NCBI RefSeq assembly: GCF_025685685.1
Contig: NZ_JAGSYH010000007.1
Span: forward strand, 62,001 to 126,000
Length of the DNA: 64,000 bases
Direction of reading: 5' to 3'
Source of the DNA: Acidicapsa dinghuensis
GTDB taxonomy: Bacteria; Acidobacteriota; Terriglobia; Terriglobales; Acidobacteriaceae
A model generated the notes under the pieces. The model had not been told where the DNA came from. It did no database searches and saw only the letters and a list, made by a program, of their open reading frames with translations. Position numbers and translations under genes: made by a program. Below, one piece after another: positions 36,401 through 45,900 of the stretch; the first letter of the stretch is position 1; each line of letters opens with the position of its first letter.

Positions 36401-37621
36401 CCTGGCAAGCATCACATCCAGGTCTCCAAAGACGGCTTCTCGTCCTTCACCGATGATCTTTCTCTCGGTAACGGCGAAACCTACCGCGACCCAGCCGTCC
36501 TGACCGCGCTCGGCAAGTCCGGTACCCTGATGGCATCCGGCAACGTTCCCGACTTCAAAGTCTTCGTCGATGGTGTTCTGCGCGGTAACATCCACCAGGG
36601 CAAGCCGCTGGTCATTGAGGCCGGCACGCACCACGTCCGCTATGCCGCCGCAGGCTTCAAGGATTCCGCTGACAAGACCATCACCATTGCTCTCAATCAG
36701 CAGGTAACCGACAGCTTCAATCTCGACCCGCTGCCTAAGCCGGTAGCCAACGCCGCGAATCTCATCGTGCAGTCCAATCCGGGCGCGCAGATTCTCGTGG
36801 ACGGTGGCAAATACTCCGGCACTGCAAACGCCGAGGGTGAATACACCATCACCAACATCCCGCCCGGCCATCACACCATCGGCGCTAGCCTCGCCGGCTA
36901 CGTCGCCGTCCCAAGCAAGGGCATCGACGTACAGGCCGGCCAGAACGCCAGCATCAACGCGCAACTGGCTCCGATGCAGCCCACAGTCGCTGATTTCCAC
37001 GCCGATCCCACAACCATCGAGGAAGGCAAATCGACAACCCTTACTTGGCGCGTAGAAAACGCAACCTCCCTCAATATTGATGGCATCGGCAACGTGCCCA
37101 TCTCAGGCACGCACACCGTGGAGCCCGACCACACCACGACTTACCGCATCATCGCTAACGGCAATATCGCGCTCAACGCCGTTACCGTCACCGTGCATCC
37201 CAAGCCGCAGCCAGTCGTGGTCAACAATCCGCCGCCCACACCGCAGCCGCAGCCCGTTGTGAACACCCCGCAGCCGCCCGATGCCGGCACCCTTCACGCC
37301 GCGCTCGCCGGCAGCTACCAGAACATCTTCACCAGCGTCTCGGGCAAAAATGCAAAAGAGTGCCAGAACGCCTTCAACAACTTCCCCGGCGGCGGCCTGA
37401 AAGCCCTCTCCAACTGGTGCAACGACGCCAAAGGCTTCGATGTCCAGGACAAGTGCACCGGCGCACCCGAAGGCGACGAGAACTCAGCCACCTGGGGCTG
37501 CGAAGAAGTCGTAACCATCGTCACCAAAGACGGCAACCGGCTCCCCGCAAAGCCCGTACACAAGACCTTCCACTTCGCCAGAAAAGACGGCCGGTGGCGC
37601 GTCACCGGCTTCGATCAGTAG
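33479..37621 (+). CDS. Transmembrane Ser/Thr protein kinase with PEGA domains, T6SS-associated (PpkA-like)
   Basis: A 1380-residue protein. The Hanks-type kinase domain (about 13-275) is complete: LGRGGMGEVLLAQ, RVAIKRPF, IIHRDIKPANVIL, IIDFGIAK. A long helical, TPR-like region (about 285-880) follows, then one transmembrane helix (VWIFVAAGIVVVAAIAVVVF, about 903-925). Outside are three PEGA domains (about 938-1165), an Ig-like domain (TVADFHADPTTIEEGKSTTL) and a C-terminal domain with four Cys (KECQNAF, NWCND, DKCTG, WGCEE) that could form two disulfides in the periplasm. With the PP2C gene at 47907 it forms a plausible Thr phosphorylation switch for the T6SS. Distance from the tss genes makes this an inference. 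Confidence 0.88.
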   Translation: METTSAGAGMIGKYQIIRVLGRGGMGEVLLAQDDLGRRVAIKRPFRSAQDEGLARFKMEARASTLTHPNIPVVYEMGTHDGLPFIAMEFVEGEPLDKIIASGSKINLLTKLSIIEQVCSALGYAHSKGIIHRDIKPANVILQPNGVAKIIDFGIAKITNVEQTSGLTQTSMIVGSLHYIAPERFKGDAVDGRVDVFSAGVILYLLLTGQLPFGGGEATASYKIVNEKHNSLSDFIRDYPPALDQILDQALAKDPEDRYSTAEDFADALHEVIEEQKKVRVFQLFDDAERLTTESRYAPALELLDEALKLDPANTQVRKLRKLVRDHQDRAKRADRLKEMISKADEAVAQENFADALSLLKDAQRLDSASAEITSRLQIVEERKRRYDRSAAALLDAESARNRGDITAALRIAEAALQEDPEHTRLLAVRSTLARQLEVEAQRGKLISTLDAARRELTAQNFPAVDQLLAEAEAIDPSYPRIEEIRRDLNRIRETEERRQLLEELHRRVNDFLRNDQYDQAVDLLDRAIDKLPGETSLHRLKLEVDTAARKFGSKLFVDSAIASAKETFATAPAEALAGLQQAIEKMPGEERLIAYERLLRQQYEARKGEQRLGDCLSSARAHISSDQFDKAIEVLESYNLECGEQADVAGLLALARNELANQQRAANIRKATADAQSLLAAGRLDDAAAALEASVAETKDPSLSRLLDEVREQQAAIARKAELVQKRASTLWERGELDEALRILQEYISTSPQNKQVQNLFESLQADREKRRLAQEAIIAAQHAVQIHNFTAAIDALQAVIRAYGESPELTREIQNVESARNAYAQEEVGKSIESARAALLKNDPNGALAALKTTQEWVGYAPETRQADWKRIGQAARAALAEPGKPITVADLDEPIIARKTPVWIFVAAGIVVVAAIAVVVFVLNRKQPTVATGPTDAHIVIAKAPPGAQVIVDNNPPITIDAQGGDLSITLKPGKHHIQVSKDGFSSFTDDLSLGNGETYRDPAVLTALGKSGTLMASGNVPDFKVFVDGVLRGNIHQGKPLVIEAGTHHVRYAAAGFKDSADKTITIALNQQVTDSFNLDPLPKPVANAANLIVQSNPGAQILVDGGKYSGTANAEGEYTITNIPPGHHTIGASLAGYVAVPSKGIDVQAGQNASINAQLAPMQPTVADFHADPTTIEEGKSTTLTWRVENATSLNIDGIGNVPISGTHTVEPDHTTTYRIIANGNIALNAVTVTVHPKPQPVVVNNPPPTPQPQPVVNTPQPPDAGTLHAALAGSYQNIFTSVSGKNAKECQNAFNNFPGGGLKALSNWCNDAKGFDVQDKCTGAPEGDENSATWGCEEVVTIVTKDGNRLPAKPVHKTFHFARKDGRWRVTGFDQ

Positions 37622-37673
37622 CTTCTGCAGTTGATCTGGCTTTGGTAGCTACCGCGCCTTTGTAGTTTCCTGT

Positions 37674-37755
37674 GCTTTTGCAGTTGCCCTTGCTTTTCTC
37701 GCCTGTCATCCTCGAAGGGGATCCGCTTCTCCTTCGCGCGTAGCGCGAACCCATA
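37674..37755. repeat. Intergenic repeat family A, copy 1
   Basis: Contains CCTTGCTTTTCT, GTCATCCTCGAAGGGGATCC and the palindrome TTCGCGCGTAGCGCGAA followed by CCCA. The same modules occur in the same order at 48806-48883. It sits in the 255-base gap after the kinase gene and holds no gene. Confidence 0.75.
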
Positions 37756-37876
37756 GAACTTACGTCTCCATCGCCGCATTCTTTGCCGTAAAACGCGATA
37801 GCGAAAAGCACGTCAGACATATGTAGTGCGAAACCTCATAAATGTGTGGGTCACATCGTAGGCGAAATCCAGTGTC

Positions 37877-38398
37877 TCAATCGCCCTGCTGATACCATGA
37901 AAATGATTTTCCGCTCCAGTAGATCAGACCGCTAGCGCTATCGCGTTTGCCCGCCAAAATTGCTTCGCCCAAAAGGTGTGGACGAGGCCCAGATTCAACA
38001 GCGCGCTCGACCGGTTTCTTTCCATAGACCTGCCAGGTATCTAGGAAATCCAAATTTGACACCGATGAGCCGGATACCTTAAATGGAACGCCAGCGCCTA
38101 AAAATAAGAACTTATGTAGACTGCTCAACCAAATTGCCATGCCAGATTCGTTGGTAGTCTTTGATTTGATTCGAATGGCATAGTCAATCTTTCCGTCGCC
38201 ATCGAAATCACCGCGCAAGTAAAACGGATTCATTGAGCCATCGAGTGTATACGACTTCGCAAACTGTCCAAGTTCGACGGACTGAAGAATGTCATTGGGA
38301 ACATTCTCGACTTCCACTTCTTGCGCCTGACTCCGAAAGCAGCATAAAACGAGTGCCAGAGCTGCGACTACAAATAATTGTCGTTTCGTCATTTGCAT
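37877..38398 (-). CDS. Secreted hypothetical protein with an FG-GAP-like DGDGK motif
   Basis: About 173 residues from an ATG at 38398 (or two codons later at 38392). The frame is open to 38512, but that extension lies in repeat sequence and would precede a clear signal peptide (KRQLFVVAALALVLCCF, cleavage after SQA). The mature part contains YLRGDFDGDGKIDYAIRIKS, a calcium-binding DxDxDG-type motif as found in FG-GAP/VCBS proteins, and a C-terminal Trp/Tyr-rich strand (GLIYWSGKSFSWYQ). No enzyme motif is visible. The neighbours, a kinase and an outer-membrane barrel, do not reveal the role. Confidence 0.65.
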   Translation of the reverse strand: MQMTKRQLFVVAALALVLCCFRSQAQEVEVENVPNDILQSVELGQFAKSYTLDGSMNPFYLRGDFDGDGKIDYAIRIKSKTTNESGMAIWLSSLHKFLFLGAGVPFKVSGSSVSNLDFLDTWQVYGKKPVERAVESGPRPHLLGEAILAGKRDSASGLIYWSGKSFSWYQQGD

Positions 38399-38435
38399 GG
38401 TCCAATCTCGCACTGAGCGGTATACGGATCTTTGC

Positions 38436-38497
38436 CGGGTACCGCAGGTCTCAATTCTGAAACCTGATAACCGCCTTCGCGAGTGAGCGCGAACCCC
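38436..38497. repeat. Degenerate copy of repeat B joined to a tail of repeat A
   Basis: GGGTACCGCAGGTCTC, loop AATTCT, GAAACCTGATAACCGCC follows the pattern of family B (compare 62743-62783) with several mismatches. It is followed directly by CCTTCGCGAGTGAGCGCGAACCC, like the end of family A. Confidence 0.65.
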
Positions 38498-38514
38498 GAC
38501 AGCCGACTCCAATA

Positions 38515-38547
38515 AAACAGCCCGGACGGCGATGCCGTCCGGGCTGT
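38515..38547 (-). terminator. Rho-independent terminator of the outer-membrane protein gene
   Basis: A 14-base perfect stem ACAGCCCGGACGGC/GCCGTCCGGGCTGT with loop GAT; read on the minus strand it runs into TTTTATT. It lies 19 bases beyond the stop of the gene ending at 38566. Confidence 0.9.
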
Positions 38548-38565
38548 TCCCCTTTACTTCACGAT

Positions 38566-39870
38566 CTACGGAATAAACGCTATGCCCGCCAGCGGCACCG
38601 GATCGCTACGCAGTCCCACATTGTTGATCGGAATCAACACGTTGCCATAGAAGAGAAAATGCCGCGTCGGATGATACTTCGCACCCACGCTGAAGTTCGC
38701 CGTCGTATACGTGTTCGTCTGCGCAACCACCGAAGGCAAACTCGTCGGGGCAATCCCTGTCGGCGGAGCAGGCGCCAACGTCAGCGCCTCAGGCTGCAAA
38801 ACTTTGCTGTTCACAAACTGGCTTCCCAGCACATCCGCCGCCAGCGTCAACTGGCGAAACACACGATAATCCGCGCCCGCCGCATACTGCACACCACCCG
38901 GCAACTGCGCATTCGGAGCCTGGAAAATATTCACCAGTTGCGAATCTGAATTCCACTGGTACCCGATCTTCGCATGCGGCGAAACCTTCCACCGGTACTC
39001 GAACAACCCACTCAGATTGAATCCCCACGCGCCCGATCCCAGATAGTTCAGTGCGTCACCGCTCGGGAATCGAATATCGCCGTCCACAGACACCGCTGGA
39101 CGCCGCCCTTCCTGTCCCATCAGCATCTGCTTCACGCGTACCGTGACATCGCCGATGCCGCTCGCGCTGCCTGAAGTTGGAATCGACTTGTTCGGCTGGC
39201 TCTCATTGCTGTACTGCCCAGACTTCGAGTCGTAAAGATACGTCTGAAAATTCGAGGTCGTCACATTCAGCGTTACATTGTTCGCCGGCACAACCACGGT
39301 AACGTCCGTAGTCCTGGTCAATCCGTATGTCAAAACGCCCACATACTGATCGAGGTAAAAAGTTACATCTCCAACTTCACTGCCGAAGATCGTCTGCGTA
39401 TCCGTAGGATCGGCCTGCGAAGGCTGCGAAATACTGTATCCAACCGGCAGCGCATCCAAATTGATCCCGTTGATCGCGTTGAAATTGAAGTGCTGGTAGC
39501 TGAAGCCCACAAACAGTCTGTGCTTGCCAACCGTATCCGGCCGGTCCGTCAGAATCGGACCCATATTGTCAAACGGCACACCAAACGGATTTCCCGATGC
39601 CTGCAGCGATACAGTACCCACGCTGGCGCTCGGCACCGGCAGCTGTGTCAACTGCGTTCCAATCGACGAATTGACCGCCGCCGAAAGGCTTTGAATCGTG
39701 GCATTGCTTTGAGCATTCTGCGCGCCGATAGCAGCCGCCGCCACCGTGGTGGACGTCGTCGGCACTTCGCACACCAGCTTGTTCGACACCAGGCAATTTA
39801 CCTGCGCGAAACTGTAAGCCGTCGAACCGCAAACCAAGGAAATAAAAATAGCCAGATTTCTCGCTTTCAC
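38566..39870 (-). CDS. Outer-membrane beta-barrel protein (transporter/porin-like)
   Basis: A 434-residue protein starting at a GTG with AAGGGGG 4 bases upstream. A signal peptide (NLAIFISLVCGSTAYSFAQ) is followed by a Ser/Ala-rich stretch (about 40-80). Many alternating strands end on aromatic residues (HRLFVGFSYQHFNFN, FGSEVGDVTFYLDQYVGVL, GIGDVTVRVKQMLMG), as in the MetA-pathway phenol degradation/transporter outer-membrane family, and the chain ends in AGIAFIP. Cargo is unknown. It lies 78 bases downstream of the giant repeat-protein gene on the same strand, so the two may share a transcript. Confidence 0.75.
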   Translation of the reverse strand: MKARNLAIFISLVCGSTAYSFAQVNCLVSNKLVCEVPTTSTTVAAAAIGAQNAQSNATIQSLSAAVNSSIGTQLTQLPVPSASVGTVSLQASGNPFGVPFDNMGPILTDRPDTVGKHRLFVGFSYQHFNFNAINGINLDALPVGYSISQPSQADPTDTQTIFGSEVGDVTFYLDQYVGVLTYGLTRTTDVTVVVPANNVTLNVTTSNFQTYLYDSKSGQYSNESQPNKSIPTSGSASGIGDVTVRVKQMLMGQEGRRPAVSVDGDIRFPSGDALNYLGSGAWGFNLSGLFEYRWKVSPHAKIGYQWNSDSQLVNIFQAPNAQLPGGVQYAAGADYRVFRQLTLAADVLGSQFVNSKVLQPEALTLAPAPPTGIAPTSLPSVVAQTNTYTTANFSVGAKYHPTRHFLFYGNVLIPINNVGLRSDPVPLAGIAFIP

Positions 39871-39948
39871 GGATCCCCCTTGCGCCTCTGGGCGCGAATC
39901 TTGAGCGGCGCAGGACCATCGTCCCCGACGGTCCTGCGCCGACTTCGC

Positions 39949-42900
39949 TTAGTTCACAACCAGCGGCACAACCGCATAGTGATTGATCCCATTCGAATCG
40001 GTTGCCACGATCTGCACCAGATAGCTTCCAACCGGCGGTCCGCCCGTCACCGTCGGCGGCCTCGTAAAGCTACCGCCGCATCCGATGCCGTATGACATTC
40101 CGATAATCAGCAGCGCGATGCCCAGATATCGCATCAGGTCTTTCCGCCCTTTGCTCTTCCGCGCCGCCCAAGCCAGGAATCCGATCGCCGGCATGCCCCA
40201 GAAGGCTGCCGCCGCGAACACTCCGCCATCGCCCTGCCGTCGCAGCGCGGCGCTCGTCGTGCCATTCACCGTAATAGTGATGGACGCCGTAGTCGCATTG
40301 CCCGTGATCGGCACGGCCGTCGCCGGTCCCGTGCATGAAATCTCACCGGACGTGATCTGCGCCGTGCCTGAGGTCAAGCCACAGGCAAACGTGTTCAGCG
40401 TAGCCGCAAGCGTTCCACCCTGCGGAGGTGCCGTATTGAACACCACGCTCTGCGTCGCCGCCGAGCCTGGCGCCAGGCTGACCGTGCCCGAAGTCGCGAT
40501 CACATTCACCTGCAGCGTTGCCTGTTGCGTCAGCGCCGGGAACGTGTTGTCCGTTGCTGTCAGCGTCACCGTGTATGTATCAACAGGTGTCGCTGCCGCT
40601 GCCGTGACCGTAAATGCTACAGGCGAGCTGCCATTGCCTGCAAGCGTATTTGTGCTCGGCGCGCATGTCAGCGGATTCGTTATCGTCGTCTTGCTCGAGT
40701 TCTGCACCGAGCAGGAGAGCGTCAGCTCGTCTGAGAACCCGCCGATCGGTGTGGCCATAACATGAATCGTTCCTGGGCTGAAGGGATCCTTGTCGTTCTC
40801 ATATCCCTGCGTCACGCTGGTCGGCCCGGTTGGATTGAACGCAACCGTATAGTTCTGCACCGACTCAGCTAACGTTGCCGTGCCCGACTTGAAGTTGCCG
40901 TCGGCGCTCACAAACGATGCCGTCACCGTCACATTGCCCGACGTCGTCGGCAGGAAAGCAAACTGGCAGCTGTTCGTGATCGTTCCATCGCCAGGCGACG
41001 TCACAATCGGACTGCAGTTGTTTGTAGAGCCATCCGAAGAGGTAAACACGATCGTTCCGGTGGGTGCCTGTGCTCCTGCTCCCGTCACCGGCGGTGAAAC
41101 CACTGCAAAGTAGTTCACCACTTGCGTCGCAACCACCGTGCTCGCCGAAGACGTCAGCTTGATGACCGGCGTAGATGCAATGATCATCTCTGTTTGCGTG
41201 CCTGACGAAGCAGTGAAGTTCGTGTCGCCTGCATACGCTGCTGTAATCGTGTGCGTGCCAACCGATTTCAGCGCTCCTGAGCAGCTCGCAATACCCGTCG
41301 ACTGTGTCACCGTCGCCGTGCATAGCAGCACCGAAGGCGATGCCGTCGTATCGGTAAACGTCACCGAACCGGAAGGCAGCGTAAGTCCCGTAAACGCTCC
41401 CGGCTTCGTAACCGTCGCCGAGAAGGTGATCGGCTCATTCACTGAAGCGCTCGCCGGATTCGGCGTGCTGAACGAAACTGTTGTCGCCGTCTGCCCTACA
41501 GCCTGGTTCACGGTTCCAGCCGTCGAGAGGAAATTCGCATCCCCGTTGTACGTTGCGGTCACTGTGTACGGTTGTGATGTTGCCGCTGATGGGAACGAGA
41601 ACGTGCAGACCGCCGTCGTTACACCACCTGACTGAGAAATCGCCGCTGCCGTGCAGGGGCTCGTCGCCGAAACTCCCGCCTGTGAAAATGTGAAGCTCAC
41701 ACTTCCCGTCGGATAAATCGTCGACAGATTGCCAGTCGTCGATACCGCCGGATTCTCAGCAATTGTCGCCGTATAAGTAACCGCCTGATCCACCGTCACT
41801 GCCGACGGCACAGGCGTACCGCCCAGCGCCACCGTCACTGTCGGCGTATCCTGCGAAACCGTCACTGTGGCAGTGGGTGAATTTCCAGGGTTATAGTTCG
41901 TGTCCGAAGGCGTAAAGAACGCCACCACCGAGTGTGCTCCCGCCGAAAACGGCGCCACCGAAGACGAAGGCACCACGCAGTTCGGCACTATTCCGGTAGA
42001 ACTAAGCGTTGTCGTGCAGAGCGTTGCTACCGGAGTAGCCGAAGTGTCTTTGTAAACCACCGTTCCCTGCGGGGTCGGGCCGGTTCCGGAACTGGCGCTT
42101 ACCGTGGACGTGAATGTCACCGGCTGGTTGGCATATAGTGTTCCGCTCTGACTGCTCGCCAGCGTCACCTTTGTTGTCGAGGCGCTCACTACCTGCTGGA
42201 ATGCCGTGGAAGCAGAACTGTTGGCAAAGTTCGAATCGCTCGATGTAAATGTTGCAGTAATCGTATGCGTACCCGACGAGGTAAACGGATACTGGCACGC
42301 GGTCACTGTTCCACCGGACACAGGCTCCGTGCAAATTGTCACATTCGGCGATACAGACGTGTCGACAAATGCCACCGTTCCCGTCTTCGGTGATGCCGGT
42401 CCGGAAGTAGATGCCGCCACCGCCGCCGATATCGTCACATTCTGACCCACATTCGACGGGTTCGGATTCGATCCCGTGATCGATGCCGTTGTCGCTCCAG
42501 CGGTCACGACCTGGGGCGTCGTTCCCGCGGTTCCCGCATTGAAGTTGGAGTCACCGAGATACGTAGCCGTGATCGTCGTCGCACTCGACGTCACCGCTCC
42601 GAACGCATAGGAGCAGCTCGCCGTTGACGATGTAGTGCCGGGCACCAGCGTTACGCCGCCGCAAAGCGTGGTCGAGCCTTGCTTGAATGTCACGCCTCCG
42701 GAAGGCAATGTCGCGGTACCCGCCCCAGTAGGCGGCGCGACCGTCGCGGTAAACGTCACGGACTGATTCACCTGGGCCGATGGGCTCGACGAACTCAACA
42801 ATGTCTGCGCTGTAACCTTCGATACGGTGGGCGAAGCCTGCCCGTTAGATGCCGTGTAGTTCGGGTCTGAATAAGACGCCACGATGACGTCAGCCGGCGC

Positions 42901-45900
42901 TACCAGGGACGAAGTCGTGCAGCTCGCCTTGCCGGTGGTAGTGTTAATCGCCGTGTTCGGGCAATCGCCGCTCGACGAGCCATTGATTGTAAAGCTGACC
43001 GTGCCTGCAAGGCCTACCGGCGCCGTCACTGACGTCGTCACCGTCGCCGTAATCGTCACCGACTGGTCCACCGTTGGCGATCCAGGATTCGTAGCCACAT
43101 TAATCGTCGCCGCTGCCTTTGTCACAGCCTGCGAAATCGGAGACGATGGACCAGCCGCCGTATAGTTTGGATCGCTGCCCGGCACATACGTCGCGGTAAT
43201 GCTGTGCGAACCAACCCCAAGCGAGTTCAAAGAGCACGTCGCCGTGCTGTTCGTCTTGCCGTTTTGCGTCAAAGTATTGTCATTCGATCCAGAGCAAGTC
43301 AGCGTCGTCGAACCATCCTGGAACGTCACTGTGCCCGTCGGCTGCGTCTGGCCGGAAGTACCCGTCACCGTTGCTGTAAAGGTCAGCGAAGTGCCGTAAG
43401 TCACCGACGACGAGCCCGTGCGTGCCAGCGTAATGGATGGCCCCGTTGTCGTCACAGTTTCCGACACTGTGTTCGATGGACCCGCAGCTACGTAGTTCGG
43501 ATCGCTGCCAGGCACATAATCCGCCGTAATGCTGTGCGAACCGCCAGCCAGAGTAGAGATCGTGCAGGTCGCCGTACTGTTCGAGCTTCCCTGCGTCAGC
43601 GTGTTATCGCCTGCGCCGCTGCAGCTCAGTGTTGTGCCTCCATCCTTGAAGGTCACACTGCCCGTAGGCTGTACCGCACCGGAGACGCCTGACACGGTCG
43701 CCGTGAAGGTCAGAGAAGTTCCGTACGTCACCGATGACGAGGCTGGAGAAGTAAGCGCCAGCGAAATCGTCGGCGTCGCCGTCGTCACCGTCTGCGAAAC
43801 CGGGCTCGATGGCCCCGCAGCGTTATAGTTCGGATCGCTGCCGGGCACATAGGTCGCTTTGATGCTGTGTGAACCGCTCACCGAAAGTGTGGCGATCGTG
43901 CACGTCGCAGTACTACTCGATGTGCCCTGTGTCAGCGTATTGTCGCTCGCCCCCGTGCAAGACAGCGTCGTGCTGTTGTCCTTAAACGTCACAGTACCCG
44001 TCGGCTGTGTCACGCCGCTGGCCCCCGACACAGTCGCGGTAAATACCAGCGTCGTCCCATACCCAACCGACGCTTGGCCTGTCGTACGGGCCAGCAATAT
44101 CGATGGAGTCGCATCCTGAATCTGTTGGGTAAGGTTGGACGACGGCCCAATCGCGTTGTAATTCGGGTCAGATCCCGGATTGTACGTGGCATTGATGTGA
44201 TGCGTCCCAACGCTCAGCGTTGAAATCGAGCACGTAGCCGTGCTGTTCGTCGTGCCATTCTGCGTCAAAGTGCCATCGCCAGATCCTGTGCACGTCAGCG
44301 CAGCCGTCCCATCATCAAAAGTCACGGTTCCGGTCGGCTGTGTCGAGTTAGATGTTCCCGTCACCGTCGCCGTAAATTGCAACGATGCGCCGTAAGTAGC
44401 CGGAGAGTTGCCATTCGTCAGCGTCACTGCAATCGATGTGGGATCAACCGGCCCGCTTGTCATCGGTAGCATTCTCGTCAGAACAGTAATTTCATTTCCC
44501 GGCTGCGACGAAGCGGCATCCGCATTCGCTGTCACCAGCCCTGTCGCCTTACCTGTAGAACTCGCAATCGTCGTCAGCGCCGCCGGACCAGCACCCACGG
44601 GCATTACCGCCGTGCTGCCCATCTTTCCGCTGCCCGTTCCAAACAGCACCGACACTGTCGAGTCCGTCGTGTTCGCAACTGCTACATCCAGCTTGCCGTC
44701 GCCATCGAAATCGCCAATCGCAACAGCACCAGGCCCATTGCCCACCGCGTAGCTCGTGACCGCCCCAAACGTGCCGTCGCCATTGCCGCTCAGCAACCCA
44801 ACCGTGTTGTCGCCCGCGCGCGAGACCACCAAATCCAGCACGCCACGCCCTGCCAGATCGCCAAGCCCGATGCCCGCCGGACTGTTGCCAATCTTGGTAG
44901 CTCCAGTGCTGGCGCCCGCCGCTGCAAATTGTCCGCTAGCCGATGCCATCAGCACCGTTGCCGTTCCGCCAGAATTGCAGCTCGCGTCGGCTCCGCAACG
45001 GTTCGCAACCACCAGATCCGTCATCTTGTCGCCATTCACATCGCCTGCGGCAATCGCAACCGGCTCATAGCCGACCGAATACACCGCGCCTGAATGGAAT
45101 CCGCCGCCTGCTTGTCCAAACAGAACTTCCACCGTACCCGGCTGCGTGCAACTCTTCGCTCCGCAATCACCCACCACCGCCAGATCCAGCTTCCCATCGC
45201 CATTGAAATCACCAACCACAGCGGCAACCGGCGACTCCGATAACGACAGCGACGATCCCTGTTCGAAACTCCCGTCGCCTTTACCCGAAAGCAGCGTAAT
45301 CGTCTTATCCAGCCTGTTTAGCGCCACAATATCCGGAATGCCGTCGCCATCCACATCCATCAACTGCACCGACACTGGCCCCGCCCCTACCGCATAGTTG
45401 TGCGCCAGCGTATACACTCCATTCGCATCCGACAGGAACACCGACACAGAACCACTCTTGGCGCATCCCGCATCCGATCCGCAATAATTCGCCACCACCA
45501 GGTCGACCCGGCCATCGCGATTCAGATCCGCGGCCGCCGAAGCCATCGGCATCAACTCTGAGCCATACGCGCGTCCCGCCTGGAATGTGCCGTCGCCATT
45601 TCCAAGAGCGACACTGATTGCCTGCGAGCCGCTGTCGATCACCGCAAGATCCGCATGCCCATCGCCGTCAAAATCACCCACAACGCCAGCCGCCGGTCCC
45701 TGCCCCACAACAAAGCTCGCGCTCGTGCCAAACGTGCCATCGCCGTTCCCGGTCAGCACGCTGAACGTGTTGCTCGCTTGGTTCACAGCCACCAGGTCCA
45801 CCTTGCCGTCGCCATTCACATCTGTCACCAGCACCGAAGCTGGTGTCTTTCCAACGGCGTAAGCCTGTGCCGGACCAAAGCTTCCATCGCCCTTGCCGAG

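Noticed and set aside
34877..36960. Minus-strand open frames inside the kinase gene
   Set aside because: Complement of the Glu/Ala/Leu-rich helical region and PEGA domains; no start signals.
37622..37876. Small gene or tRNA in the gap after the kinase
   Set aside because: No cloverleaf or start signal found; the gap is explained by repeat family A.
40085..40765. Plus-strand open frames opposite the giant repeat gene, some valine-rich and membrane-like (also at 43529-44119 and 44408-45070)
   Set aside because: They arise from the complement of Ig-repeat and FG-GAP codons and recur with the same period as the repeats.
41000..44450. Regularly spaced repeats suggestive of a CRISPR array
   Set aside because: The period is about 300 bases, the units are translated Ig-like domains, and there are no short unique spacers or cas genes.
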